From the NCBI GenBank assembly GCA_035578175.1, contig JAQMRL010000001.1:186631283-186695282 (forward strand): a stretch of 64,000 bases of DNA, written 5' to 3'. A model generated the notes under the pieces. The model had not been told where the DNA came from and did not search any database. It saw nothing but the letters and a program-made list of their open reading frames with translations. Source of the stretch: Catonia carolina. Its lineage: Eukaryota > Arthropoda > Insecta > Hemiptera > Achilidae. Both the position numbers and the translations under genes were made by a program. Of the stretch, positions 32,647 through 44,586 are shown piece after piece; positions within the stretch are counted from its first letter, which is position 1; each line of letters starts with the position of its first letter.

Positions 32647-34359
32647 TTTGGTAATGTATTGTAATTTGGTAATAGTATTGCTAAGGCAAGGGATAAATCA
32701 TCAAAGGATTTTACGCATGTACGACAGGTTAAGAGCTCAGATGGAGTGGTGTTGAGAACGGATGAAGAGATAAAGAACAGATGGAAGGATTACTTTTGCC
32801 AGTTCCTGAATGAAGAACGCTACACAGGGAACAGAGGAGATGGAACCCCAAATCAGGAGGAAATTGAGGAAATTGGAAGGGGGGAAGTCTTAGACGCTTT
32901 GAAAAAAATGAAAAATGGTAAAGCAGTGGGACCAGATGGCATACCAGTGGAAGCATGGAAGGCCTTGGGAAAGGAAGGAGTGGAGATGCTGTGGGACTTG
33001 ATGGGCAGAATATACAGAGAGGAAAGGATGCCAAAAGCATGGAGAGAGAGTGTTGTAATACCAATTTATAAAGAGAAAGGTGATATCCAAGAATGCAAAA
33101 ATTACAGAGGGATTAAGCTAATGTCACACACACTAAAGTTATGGAAGAGAATAGTAGACAAAAGAGTGAGGGAGGAGACAGTGATGGGTGAGGAACAGTA
33201 TGGTTTTATGCCGGGAAGAAGCACGACTGATGCACTTTTTGCCTTAAGACAATTGCTGGAGAAATATGGCGAGAAGAAAAGGGACCTGCACCTGGTATTT
33301 ATAGACCTTGAGAAGGCCTATGATACCGTCCCAAGAGAGGAACTATGGAGATGCATGAGGATGAAGGGGGTGTCTGAGAGGTATGTAAGATTGGTGAAGG
33401 ACATGTATGATGGAGTGGGCACCAGAGTAAGAACCTGTGTGGGAGTAACAGAAAGTTTTCCAGTGACTGTGGGTCTGCATCAAGGCTCTGCTTTAAGCCC
33501 ATACCTATTCAACTTGGTTATGGATACACTTACTGAAGGGGTGAGAGAGCAGGCACCCTGGACAATGCTTTTTGCGGATGATATTGTGCTGGTGGGAGAA
33601 ACCAGGGATATAGTGGAGAGGAAACTGGAAAGTTGGAGAGAGGTATTGGAGGAGGGAGGCCTGAGGATCAGCAGGGAAAAGACTGGATACCTATGGTTTG
33701 GAGGTGAGGATAAGAGTGGAGGGGTGAGTTTGCTGAATGAAGTGGTGAGAAGGGTAAAGTGTTTCAAGTACCTTGGTTTATGCCTAACCGAGAGTGGAGG
33801 ACTGGAGGAGGAAATTAACCATAGAATACAAGCTGGATGGAATAACTGGAGGCGAACGACAGGTGTTTTGTGTGACAGAAGGATTGGGACCAAAATGAAG
33901 GGAAAGATATATAAGACAGTGATTAGACCGGCATTGTTGTATGGTAGTGAAACTTGGCCTATGAAGAAGAGACAGGGAAACAAGTTGGAGGTTGCGGAAA
34001 TGAAGATGTTGAGGTGGATGCAGGGAAAGACTAGGAAAGATAGGATACGGAATGAAGTAATAAGGGAGTCTGTGGGAGTGATAGAAGTGTCCAAGAAGGT
34101 TCAGGAACGAAGACTGCAGTGGTATGGACATTTGATGCGTAGGGAGGAGGAGTATGTGGGGAAGGTTGTGGATAGATTGGTTGTGGATGGGGTGAGAGGG
34201 AGGGGGAGACCCCGGAGAAGATGGAGAGACGCCGTGGCCGACGACCTGAGGGAGAAGGGTCTGAGCGAGGAGGATGTGGTGGATCGGAGAGAGTGGAGGA
34301 GAAGAATAAGGAACAGCGACCCTTGAGGAAGGGAAAAGCTGAAGAAGAAGAAGAAGAAG
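32647..34359 (+). mobile_element. 5'-truncated RTE-like LINE with 21-bp target duplication
   Basis: Plus-strand insertion of about 1.7 kb bounded by a perfect 21-bp duplication. The 3' end is a (GAA)n tail at 34341-34359. The element proper starts near 32680, inside the linker before reverse transcriptase, so the endonuclease is gone. Between the left duplication and this point lie about 33 bases of filler. The filler contains atttggtaat twice, the reverse complement of attaccaaat from the target, so the 5' junction can fold back on the target sequence. Codon and base use are visibly GC-richer than the flanks. A perfect duplication plus an unbroken frame point to a young insertion. Confidence 0.9.
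32665..34326 (+). CDS. RTE-like reverse transcriptase, unbroken partial ORF
   Basis: The frame is open from 32665 to the stop at 34324-34326 (553 codons). Recognisable element sequence starts at AKARDKSSKDF near 32680. The upstream start is lost by truncation, so any initiation codon here (GTG at 32746 or a later ATG) is not native. Motifs: NGKAVGPDGIPVE (RT 0/1), YRGIKLMSHTLKLWKRI, QYGFMPGRSTTDALF, LVFIDLEKAYDTVPRE (motif A), GLHQGSALSPYLF (motif B), FADD (motif C) and CFKYLGLCLTESG (motif E). The tail is the RTE pattern: PALLYGSETW, MLRWMQGKTRKDRIRNE, RLQWYGHLMRREEE, RGRGRPRRRWRD. It lacks the endonuclease and so needs help in trans to move. Confidence 0.9.
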   Translation, partial: FGNSIAKARDKSSKDFTHVRQVKSSDGVVLRTDEEIKNRWKDYFCQFLNEERYTGNRGDGTPNQEEIEEIGRGEVLDALKKMKNGKAVGPDGIPVEAWKALGKEGVEMLWDLMGRIYREERMPKAWRESVVIPIYKEKGDIQECKNYRGIKLMSHTLKLWKRIVDKRVREETVMGEEQYGFMPGRSTTDALFALRQLLEKYGEKKRDLHLVFIDLEKAYDTVPREELWRCMRMKGVSERYVRLVKDMYDGVGTRVRTCVGVTESFPVTVGLHQGSALSPYLFNLVMDTLTEGVREQAPWTMLFADDIVLVGETRDIVERKLESWREVLEEGGLRISREKTGYLWFGGEDKSGGVSLLNEVVRRVKCFKYLGLCLTESGGLEEEINHRIQAGWNNWRRTTGVLCDRRIGTKMKGKIYKTVIRPALLYGSETWPMKKRQGNKLEVAEMKMLRWMQGKTRKDRIRNEVIRESVGVIEVSKKVQERRLQWYGHLMRREEEYVGKVVDRLVVDGVRGRGRPRRRWRDAVADDLREKGLSEEDVVDRREWRRRIRNSDP

Positions 34360-34380
34360 ATTACCAAATGCTTAAATACA
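34360..34380 (+). repeat. 21-bp target duplication, right copy
   Basis: Follows the (GAA)n tail directly. The first A could equally belong to the tail. Host DNA continues with cgtgaacatt. Confidence 0.92.
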
Positions 34381-34639
34381 CGTGAACATTATTCAACATT
34401 AAAAAGAATTTAGAGAAAAAATTATGGCGGAAGAACCAGTTAAAAAATATGAAATTTCAAGATCTTTCCAAAATCTCAAATTTACTATAAAATACCGGTA
34501 AATTTATGTAAAACTTATTTGATCATACGCTTGTCAAATATTATATACTTTCAATGGTAATAGCAAATATTTCTCTTGTATACAAGCAGCTTAATAATTT
34601 AAAGTAGTACCTACTCAGGACTATTACCATTTCTTCTGA

Positions 34640-34850
34640 AGTGCGTAACGAAATCTGCCACAATGACTTACGAATCTCTTAGGTACTGAAAAAAACATTA
34701 ATGAAATCTGTATCATCTAAGAATGCTACAGATTTTATAGACAAAATTTCATAAAAAAATCTGGGAAACATAAAAACGAGTTAATTTAAAGAATGCATCA
34801 CCACACGTAACTGACGTTCCCCAGAGAAAGTTAAATAGAAAATGGAACAG
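34640..34850 (+). pseudogene. Jockey-like LINE extreme C-terminal relic
   Basis: The plus strand reads KFHKKIWE near 34742 and VPQRKLNRKWNRDL near 34813. This matches RFHSKLNGH...RRLKRRWSRDL of Jockey ORF2. Upstream residues align only weakly. Stops are present. Confidence 0.5.
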
Positions 34851-36021
34851 AGATTTACAACAGGATAAAAATATAATTAAACAAATTACAAATATAAGTC
34901 AGAAACTTTTAAGTAAACTACAGTACGCATAAAAGTTTGAAGAGTCACGTGGGTGATCTTCTTCATGTCATCCATGCTACATTGAATCATCTTTTATAGT
35001 TTATTTTATTTAACTAACAGGAACAAATAAAAAAATGTATTAAAACACTGGTAAAACTTAATGTCATTATTATGTTACTTCCTTATGATTTCACGTTTTA
35101 TAATTTATGTAATTTTCAATCTCTATTGTCTTTTATCAGCACTTATGTAACGTGGTCGCTAATGAACAAAAATAATTAAATACTATAATTATTATGAAAT
35201 TATTTGTTTAATGTATTTACAGTATTTGGTCTTAGTAATTATATAAAAATTTTACTACATATTTTTACTACGTTCTTTTATGACGCTATTTTAGTTTTCT
35301 TCTATTTAGAGAAAAATAAATAAAGATCTTTAGGAGTAACGAATAGGAATGAGACTAAGGTAAACTGGCTTATTTCATGAAAACTAAAAATTGAAAAAAG
35401 AACTTACCAAACTAGAAACATTTTTATGTGAGTGTGCATGAGAGAAAGAAAGAGAAATTGAGAGAAGGCTCTGAATTCTACTTTTTCATAAATTGAACGG
35501 AAATCTTTTATAAATCTCCTGCAGGCGTAGTAGACTGCGGATTGATCCACCTTTTGAAGCGTCAGCCGCAAGGATGTTTATAATTTAAAATGCTCAGAAA
35601 ATCTGTTCTTGTCTGTTAAAGACAACTTATATATTACACACTTTCTAGGCTTTTAAAAGATTGGCTCAGTTAAAAACATTAAAGAACCAACCGTTTCTTA
35701 TTTAATATAGCTTAATTCGGTTTAAGATGTGCAATAAAATAGCGTGTCTCACGGTGGGTAAACCTTTTGAAAATTTAGACATTCGGTGATAATTTTAAAA
35801 TATCTTATCCTTTAAATGAAAAAACTCTACCTTTCTCAGTTTCTCAGGAAAGTAGGCCGTAACGTTTTACAAAACGGCGGATTTTTACTAAAAGAGTCAC
35901 ATTATTTTAAAAATAAAGTATAACATTATGTTTCTTACTTATTTAATTAAATCTTTATCTTTGAGTTAATAAAACATCGTAAATATGTATAGAATACTTA
36001 TTTCTGAAAAAACCGTGTTCT
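34851..36021. other. AT-rich stretch with nothing firm
   Basis: No gene is recognised. A short patch at 35515-35575 on the minus strand (CGGCTGACGCTTCAAAAGG) vaguely recalls the Jockey C-terminal RRLKRRW but is too short to call. Confidence 0.4.
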
Positions 36022-36372
36022 TGTTTAGGTCTAAATAAAACGAGGAGTAAAGTGGTTTACCATTGCCTTCTTCAGTGAGTTGAAAAGTATGCTTATCAGT
36101 ATGCCAAACCCTCCAAAAAGCACAAATTTTCCTCCCTGAAAATGACACTTTCACTTCATTTACCACAGGGTCTGGCTGTAGAATGAAATTCATTACTTTC
36201 AGAGGAGATAACTCTACTTCTAATGATTACACCTCTACCTCTTCTGTTCTTAAATGATTCAGTCATTCAATTGGCTGGCCACATAGTAAGAAACAGAACT
36301 AATTTTTTGTAGCCCTGGAACAAACAGATTGAGTGCAAGTAATTTAACACGCCACTTCTGTGTTATGGGCGG
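36022..36372 (+). repeat. Repeat family A, copy 2
   Basis: Same family as 13931-14303. It lacks about 45 bases near the start (between tttaggtc and aaataaaacgagg), including the B-box-like string. The antisense frame is open here over MNFILQPDPVVNEVKVSF to HSSFYLD. No clear target duplication is seen. Confidence 0.8.
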
Positions 36373-38465
36373 AAAAATAAACTAAGTAGCTTAAAATATT
36401 TATTTATCAAACACCATTGTATTTATATATAAGTCAACATTGATTAATTCCGTTGATACGCATATTATTCTTCTTTGTGTTGCATTATGGCTGAAAATAT
36501 GAAAAGTTAAAAATAGTGTACGCAATAGGAAATTCACTAAAAAAATAAATCGTTAAGGTTATAAGTCCGTTAGGTTTATAAGTCTTGTATATTGTGTATT
36601 TTAAAGTAGTTTATGAAGTATTTAAGTGTTTTTTTGTTTTTCTTTTTAGAGATTTTTATATCACTATTTGTTACTAAGGCTATTTAAGTAAGTATAATAA
36701 ATATACAGGAATTCTGTAAAGATTTAAAAGAAGTTTTTGAAAAAATTGCTTCTATTTGAATTCGTATAAAATTATGAACTGGTTGTAAAGATGGCCGCAT
36801 AAATAAGAGCGGATCGGGATAAAGCAATAGCCGATATGAAAACGGGTATTTGCATTCCAAATCGTTTTAAATAATAAAAACTACCCGAGAGAGATTCCCT
36901 CGACACCCTTAGTAATTTCAGGCTTATCGCTCTGGTGGAAATATAATCCTTTTTCAAAATGTAAAACTGAACTGAATCATATATTTTGTACTTTGCTTCA
37001 AATTTTATATATCAATGCCTATATTACAGAACAGTTATTACACATAAACAACATTTTTATTTCTTTCAGTAAAATAGGCAGAGATTTTTGAAAGATTTAG
37101 TATTTAAAAAAATATTGATAAGCACTCAAGTCACTGTTAAAGATCATTGAGTTCTCTTCATGCGTAACTTTCTTTTAAACCAAAACTGCTGTAGAAAAAA
37201 GAAATATTTTAGCTTGAGGAAAACAAATTTATTTTAAATTTTTATCCGAGGCAGCGAGAAAAACTCATTTTTACTCCCTCAATATGGTGGAAGTAGTGTT
37301 GGACTCAATGGAGGCGTCCACGTCCAGCCCCAAGGAGGCCGCAACTAACCACCTACCAACCAAAAACCCTCCGCCTGGCCACTTGATCCGACATCAGCAA
37401 ACAACCTGCCACCTCCCTTAGAACTGTTTATATAAGACTAAAAGGGAAATGTCGGGTTAAAATATTTACATAGACAAATGTTTTATTCACAACAAAATAA
37501 AATCTACAATCGGTTGATGTTGAACAATAAATAGATAAGTTGACAAAGCAAAATTAATAAACAAAAGATGTTTTTAAAAAAAATCAATAAGGTTTCTTTA
37601 AACTACAGTATAATTTTGTTTTTTAATTTACTAAACAGTTTACAAGTTAACAAAATTGTTCAAAAATCTCAGTTAGATGAAGTTGTCATAACCGTCGAAT
37701 TTCTTTACTGTCGTCTTATAAGTCAATAGAGAAAATGTTTGAATGTTGTTTAAGTGTTAACTTCTATTTTGTGGCGTATATTAAGAATCTTTGCATAAAT
37801 GTTGGTACGAGTGAATCCGGTCAAAAATGCTGTTTTGTGTGTACCAGGGCGAGCCAATGGGGGTGTGTAAAAATTAATTTTGTATAATATACACCCAAGA
37901 ATTACATCATATTCAGAGAGGTTTTAGGACAGATTTGTAAACTATTAAATTATTATCGAGTGAGAAATTTTAATTTTACTGAAATTTCAATAAATGTGAG
38001 AAACGTTTGTTATTAAATTGTTTTCTTTCATTCCACATATAAGTTCTTCAATTGACGCGTCTCACATTTTGTAGTCCGAAATACTTGAACGAGGTTGTCG
38101 GAGGTAGCGAAATATTGTTTAATATGGCTGCATAGCAGACTTCTTTTCTTAGTATAAATGAAACGTACACATTTTTCATATTTTATTTTATTATAAGTTT
38201 AAATTTGACTAACTTTCTGCCATCCGTTAATGTTCTTTAGTATTTGATGGTATCTGATGCAGCTTTCAGTGTTTATAAAAAATAACAGTAAAAAAGAGAA
38301 TATATCAGTCGTGAAAAAATCAATTAACGAGGTTGTTAGCACGCTGAAACGATAAAAGAAGGAAAATAAAAATAATTTTTTTTTAATTACTTGCTTAGGT
38401 TTATCTAGGTTCATAATAATTTAAAATTTCATCAAAATTCTGGTTTTCAAGAATATCTTGTGGGT
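36373..38465. other. AT-rich stretch with one GC-rich island
   Basis: The island at about 37260-37440 stands out from its surroundings (see the short frame at 37284). A 61-codon minus frame at 36772-36957 is not recognised. Nothing else is seen. Confidence 0.45.
37284..37421 (+). other. Short open frame in a GC-rich island
   Basis: Forty-five codons from ATG to TAG, with a second in-frame ATG at 37308. The product begins MVEVVLDSMEASTSSPKEAA and is rich in Ser, Pro, Thr and His. It could be the start of a LINE ORF1 or of an unknown gene. I do not recognise it. A TATATAAGA string follows at about 37428. Confidence 0.3.
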
Positions 38466-38476
38466 AACAATCATGG

Positions 38477-38820
38477 CACGGTAGTAAAACATGGGTCCTA
38501 CGGAAATCTGAGGGAAAGAAGTTGTAAGCAGCTGAAATCCGTTTTTTAAGATCGATGAGAGGAGCAACGCTTAGGGATCGCGTCAAGAGTGAGACAATCC
38601 GGCATGATTTATGCAAAACGGACTTCGTAAGGCAAAGGATTGAACGATATAAGGAGAGCTGGTTACGACATGTACTCCGCAAGCCAGAGGATCGGTATCC
38701 GCTACTGGCTTTACAAAACCGTCCGCAAGGAGTGCGGTCGTTGGGTAGACCACGAAGACGATGAATAGAAGCTGGAAGAGGCAATGTGCCTAACCGTAAA
38801 TGAGGAAGAAGAAGAACAAC
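38477..38820 (+). mobile_element. 5'-truncated RTE-like LINE fragment
   Basis: A 344-bp insertion flanked by the 11-bp direct repeat aacaatcatgg (38466-38476 and 38821-38831). The plus strand encodes GSKTWVLRKSEGKKL, a TAA, AAEIRFLRSM, then TLRDRVKSETIRHDL and SWLRHVLRKPEDRYPLLALQ, ending GRPRRR with a stop at 38762. This is the C-terminal tail of an RTE-like reverse transcriptase. The 3' end is a GAA/AAC-rich tail (38801-38820). The longer minus-strand frame over the same bases is an antisense shadow. Confidence 0.85.
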
Positions 38821-38831
38821 AACAATCATGG

Positions 38832-40317
38832 TTTAAGAAACGTTGAGAAAAGTTCCCAGATCAAAAGGTAATCACCAAATTTGATCTGGAATGTCTTAAT
38901 TTATGGACTTACATCTTAATTGGTCAACTAACAATCACTTCATTAGAGGTATCGATTTTATTGTTGTTTTACTATTTTAATAAATATTTATTTGCATTGT
39001 AGTAACAATGAAATTAATTTATCCTTTAGGTAACGGAATTATTTTATAGTTTGCATAACAAGAATGTGTTGTAAGATATTTTATCGTGTGAAAATGTAAA
39101 TAAATGATTTACTTTAGATCTTTTTCTTGCTCTCAGAAATATTCATTTTACTGAAATTTTCTACATATTTACAGCTTTTTGACATTAGCTTAATAAGTAT
39201 ATTTTATTTGCAAGATATTTCTTAATCATAAATTTAGACAGCTATAAAAATTTCTGTAGTTGAACACATTGTCAGTTACCAGAGGCGATGGTCAAGCATT
39301 TTAACTCATTTCAAAATTCTATTCCAAACAGTCGAGTAAGAGGTTTGAGTGACTGACATGTAAGATTCTAATTTATTTCATAATTAGTCTATTTAAATGT
39401 AATTTATTTATTTATTTTTAAGTATTTCAATTCTGAAGTCCAGTAATAGTCTGAATAAAAATTAAATAAATTTCCACGTAGAATTCAACGCAAAAAGAAA
39501 CTAAGAAATCCAATTATTACCACATATGGCTACGCTTTCCTTCATTTATCAAATGTTTTGTTATTCTAGTACATCATTCATTTTATCAATAAGTAAAAAT
39601 AAAAGAAAATATGAAAACGAGTGAGATGAATTTTGTTTTTATATATTCTTTTATTTTTTGTCTGTTGGATGTGTTAGGTCTGCGTCCCAGAAGGAACGCT
39701 GGGCTCGTGTACTCGTATTCTGAGTGCTGGTTGAAATGCTCTGCAATAAAATATTCAATCGTTATAGAACCACCATCACGCTATGCAACGAAACTTCTCC
39801 CTCCTCTTCACGTATACCATTTTCTCTTTTTCATTTTCCTTCACCCGTCCCTTCCTCACACCCTGTGTGAGTTAGTGTCTGTGATGGTCCACCCGAATAA
39901 ACGCGAGATATTTCGCATTCACTTTGTAATATTAATAAAGGGACTTCTCTCATGTGTAGAAATGTACTTCTTCAAACTTTTATCACAGCATATCCAAACG
40001 TGGGCTTCTGTGAAGCTGGATTTTCTCATTTCCATCAAATGTAACGACGTCATTCCGCTGTTTGATCTGCGACAACCATTTCAGTTAAAATTCACGAGAT
40101 TATTAAATCTTAATTACGATTTTTCTTAATTAAGTGTTTGTTCGTATTTTGTGTGGGTTTATGAATCAAATTCTTAATAAATTAAATGTCAGACATTCGT
40201 AATTTATGTAAAAATTTAAATTTTAATTATGTTATTTACTTTCTTGAATAAAACAGTCAACTATTTTTCACTAAACTTACAAAATCATTTGTTTAAATTA
40301 GAATATTTTTTTATGAA
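38832..40317. other. Stretch with one unexplained open frame
   Basis: Mostly AT-rich. The plus-strand frame 39611-40129 (172 codons) covers a GC-richer patch at about 39660-39960, but I recognise no domain and its codon pattern is not convincing. It may instead be a conserved non-coding segment. Confidence 0.35.
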
Positions 40318-40890
40318 GTGAAGAATCAAAATTAATTCGGACAAAACACAACACCTTATATTTACCTTGAGAAGGCAAACCTGTCCAGGAATTTTCTTGT
40401 ATAAATCTCCTCTACTTCAAGCCGCCTAAATTTTCTACCTCGGTTTAGTTATAGACAAACGACTTACGTGGAATGAAAATGTAACCATTAAGCGTACAAC
40501 ATTATATTATTGTAGGTGAAAACAGCTGTTTAGCCTTCTATATCGTCGATCAACATGGGCAACTCCTCTAAAATTTGTGTTATATAATACTTTACTTAAG
40601 CCAATTTGGAAGTACGGTTACCAAATCTATGGTTCGCTAAAACTATCAGTCACAGCCAAACTTCAACGGTTTCAGTCAAAATTGCTTCGTACACTAGTTA
40701 ACGCTTATTTTTTTGTACCCAATCACACACTACACGCCGACCTAAAAGTCCCCATTTATTGAAGCCACCTTACACAAAAAGTACCAACGCTTTACATTAC
40801 AATTACGTAACAACACCAACCCAATAGCTATGTCCACACTCGTTCGACGTCGCATGCTACAACGCATCCGCTTAGAGGCATGACCATCTG
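40318..40890 (+). pseudogene. Jockey-like LINE relic, RT C-terminal half
   Basis: The plus strand reads KINSDKTQHLIFTLRRQTCP (motif D region), GLVIDKRLTWNENV (motif E), KQLFSLLYRRS, then the clean stretch 40577-40762: LLKPIWKYGYQIYG, LQRFQSKLLRTLVNA and NHTLHADLKVP. Several stops (for example near 40430 and 40515) break it. After 40765 only traces remain. It is closest to the 1.6-3.5 and 45-kb elements. Confidence 0.7.
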
Positions 40891-41194
40891 TCCACACTCG
40901 TTTGAAGGGCTTTATCTGAAAAAAAAAAACAAAACGAATATTTTTGAACACTACACTAAATTAAAGCCTGTTCTTTCCTGCGTTGAATGTTTTAATTTAA
41001 ATTGTTTTAAATAATTTTTGATTTAAATTGTTTTAAATATGTTTTGTTAAACTTGGCCACTAAGTTATACGATCACTTAATAAAATAAATTATTATTATT
41101 AGAATTTATTATTATTAGAATAAATTTACAAACACATCTTTTTAATTTAAAAATCACTAGTTGAGGTCTCATTACCCTGAGTACCTCTTATTAT

Positions 41195-41589
41195 GTTGTT
41201 GTTTAGGTCATCAGCCGAAAGGCTGGTTTGAACCCGTAGAGGTTTTACTAAGTAAAACGAGGAGTGAGGTGGTTTACCATTGCCTTCCTCACTGAGTAGA
41301 AAAGTATGCTTATCAGCATGCCGGGCCCTCTGGAAAACACATATTTTCCACTCTGCAAATGACACCTTCACTTCATTCACCACAGGGTCTGGCTGTATAA
41401 TGAAATCCATTACTTTCAGAGGAGGTAACTCTGACTAGCGTCTTTAACACCTCTACCTCTTCTGTTCTTAAATGATTCAGTCATTTAATTGGCTGACCAT
41501 GTGATAAGAAACAGAACTATTTATTTTAACCCTGCAACGAACAGATTGAGTGCAAATAATCTGACACTCCACCTGTTTATTATGGGCAG
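41195..41589 (+). mobile_element. Repeat family A, copy 3, with target duplication
   Basis: The best defined copy: 395 bp flanked by the 10-bp direct repeat ctcttattat (41185-41194 and 41590-41599). It starts gttgttgtttaggtcatcag and ends tattatgggcag. GGTTTGAACCC near 41226 resembles a pol III B box, but the usual A box spacing is absent and there is no poly(A) tail. There are no terminal inverted repeats. On the minus strand a frame from 41410 reads through MDFIIQPDPVVNEVKVSF, HADKHTF and HSSFYLVKP to beyond the element. The class is unknown. A SINE-like element is my best guess. Confidence 0.85.
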
Positions 41590-41647
41590 CTCTTATTATA
41601 TCAATTATTAATTTGTTAAAAGGGAAAATTACCATGTACAAAGATAT

Positions 41648-42052
41648 TGTGACGCTTATCTCTAAGGCCCATTTCGGGATGTGGGTAAATTAAATAATTA
41701 ACACACTAAAGTTTAAAATTACAAGTATTTATTACAAGTAAGAATTACAATTAAATAATTGACTACAATCCACAAATATATTACAATAAAACTACTAAAT
41801 AAATAGCAAACTAATTAGGCTATAATTAACTAATACAATAAATAACTTAACTAATTTACTCAATACTACTCACAGAATAAAACTAAAAGTTAAACAATAG
41901 CGAGTTATTCGCAGTATCGTTGACCTATTCTAATGTAGTCTATTGGACTACCTGTATGCACGATCAAATGCGCTCACTCAATCACAGACAAAATGTGAAC
42001 TAACTTCGGACCATAAATAACCCGGCGTTTTTATAGGTATACATTTTGCATA
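41648..42052 (-). repeat. Repeat family E, copy 1 (LTR-like)
   Basis: About 0.4 kb shared with 56605-56791 plus 60064-60252. Read on the minus strand it has a TATAAAAA box (42028-42035) at the same relative place as TATATAA in the other copy, and it ends GATAAGCGTCACA. This layout suggests a solo LTR with promoter. No second LTR, primer site or target duplication is found, so the class is unproven. Confidence 0.5.
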
Positions 42053-44586
42053 GCAGCAACTTATTCTCAAGAGAGAGTGAAGAGTTCCTGCCAATCAGCC
42101 AGTTCATCCTTTTGCATTTAATAATGTAATCATAATGTATTTTTGTATTCATAATGTGATAATTTTAGTTTAATTCATGAAGAGGAATGCATTAAATCAA
42201 AAATTCTTACATTATGAGAAGAATAATTTTAGTAACAAACAGCAGAAGTCCTACTAATGAGTGGTGTTCTCTTTTAAAGTTTAATGTAATGTTTAAAACG
42301 AAATAAATATTACGATAGAAATATTTTTATGCATATTTACGGGTCGTCCAAAACCGCACTTTTGTGAAATAAAAACAAATACAGCAAAAACAATGTATAT
42401 TTTTCGATAGGACGATTACTTTTTGAGAAAATTAAAGAAAAATCATGATTTTTATGCTGTTATTTGTCATTTAAATTAAATTTCATAATAAATAACAATT
42501 GTTTAAATACTGATAAATAACTACATTCATTAACAGAGAAAATTGATGATCACTTAGTACGTATCAAATACCACAGATCAAGATAAATTCATTAAAATAA
42601 TCTAAGAGAACACTAATTTTAAGCAAATTACCACACGGAATCATTACTGGTTTGTCGCTAATGAAAGTCTAAACCTCAAACGTTTTTAATATTGTAACAT
42701 AAATAACGCGTAGTCAATAGTATTTTACTATACGGGAAGCCTTTTATTTATCTTTTGTGTCCGTTTTGAATCAATGCACCTCTACATTGTTTTAGATTTA
42801 AAAATACCTATTACAGCATTTGAAACCAATTTAATTGACGCAGTAAAATAAATAATTTAAATATTTTTGTAATAAAATATAAAGAAACAAAATGCATTTC
42901 ATAAAAGGCAAAATAATAAAGGATCTATTTTAATAATGTTTTACGTAGTTGTTTTTATATTAAAATTTTATGAATGTTTTTATCTTTGATGTTGTTTGAG
43001 AAAGTTAATACCAGATTTGAATTGCATTTTAATTACGGAAAAAGATTGTACATCATTCTATGTTCGCTTGCGATTACCGATTGTGTAAAACAAACATTGC
43101 TTAGTATCAAAAAAAGGAAAACTAACAGTGCAGTTATGCAGTGTTTTTAATTCTCTGATATGAACTATTTAAATCATTTTCATATTTTTGCATTTAACGT
43201 AAATTTATTGATAAATGTAGTACCTAACTTTATGTAGAATAATTTAAAAACCCCCCAGATAACCATTGCAAACCAAAAACAGTGAGTACAATTTTAATAA
43301 TCGCAATAACAGATCAATGGTGTACAGTGCAAAAACCAGGCAACTGTCCGTTGAACTAGATTTAAGTAAATGGTTTATACAAACATTGTGACTACAAAAA
43401 AAATGGTACGGTAACGGATACATTAAACAAAATTGTAACAAAGGAATAATGCAAATTTCTCTGTAGTTAAGTTACTTTTGTTAAGTTAATGTACATCACA
43501 GAGATTACTTCTCGTAAACGCATAATGCATAAAAAATATATGAGACGAGATCTTAAATTATTCTTGACTTTGAGAGTAGAAACAGTAGGCCTACATTATA
43601 AATTAAACTAAAAATGAACGACATTTTGTCATTAGATTATTTTCTATCACACCAACAAAATTATTGTGTTACAAATTAATGCTAATTGTCTTATTTTTTA
43701 TGTATATCTAAAATGATTAAGAGTTTTGGCTTACATTATTTAATTCTCTAAATTTGTTTTTCGAAATAAAAATATTGCTTAAAAAATATTTGTGATTAAT
43801 GTATTTCTGTAACTGTAGCTTACGTTATTATTCAAATATTTATTTTTGTTAATTTAAAATATTTTCAGTTACTTATTTACTGACAACAACTACAGTGCGT
43901 GTGAAACCGTATTTACCTATTTCAAAATTTTACAAATTTCAGCTCTCATCAGAAATTGAGGACAGTATCCAATCGTAACAGGTTGGTAGTCTGTTGTAAT
44001 GTAGCATCTTACCTCAGCGCCAAAGAAAGACATTAAAGAACTCAATAATCATGGAACGTTCATACATTTTATATATTACTGCTTGCCACAAGCAACCTTG
44101 TTGGTTTTGAAAAGTCGTTCAATTTATTGTCTTAACTGATTTAATGAGTTGTTACTAATTTGAGAATATGGGAATTGATTTGCAATAAACACACGATACA
44201 CAGACAATTTACAAATTTATTAGAATAAAGAAACTTCACACATACCGTCCATTACAGATTTCCGGAGCGACTACTCCTTGTTCACCTCAGTGAAAAAGGC
44301 TGTCTGGCCAACGTATTTTAAGTGTTATTTTATATTCTTTATCAAAAAATGACATATTTTGAGATAGAGGTATATGTTTTATATATAAATATTTATTATT
44401 TATTATCATTTTAGGGTTTTTACTCTAAACCAATTCACTTACTGAAAGTATCCGTGAATCATAACGATGACTGTTGTATTTGTTTTGTTTCTTTGTGTTT
44501 TAATCCTCTTTAACTTGAAAAATTTACTGTAGATGTACATGCAGCTTACCAGTAGAAACCCCCCTAAAAAAATGTGCGTATTATTT
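42053..44586. other. AT-rich stretch with nothing recognised
   Basis: Over 2.5 kb with no supported gene, RNA gene or shared repeat. Short frames look random. Confidence 0.5.

Noticed and set aside
33480..34367. Several long minus-strand frames under the RTE-like RT
   Set aside because: They are shadows of the GC-richer, purine-biased sense RT gene. The sense strand has all RT motifs.
36772..36957. 61-codon minus-strand frame with a hydrophobic end
   Set aside because: It looks like a possible membrane-protein exon, but it is too short, without splice context or recognised family.
38401..38829. 142-codon minus-strand frame
   Set aside because: Antisense shadow of the RTE-like fragment on the plus strand. 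Its leucine-rich start is the complement of the GAA tail.
39611..40129. 172-codon plus-strand frame
   Set aside because: Long but without any recognised domain. Hydrophobic runs come from T-rich DNA.
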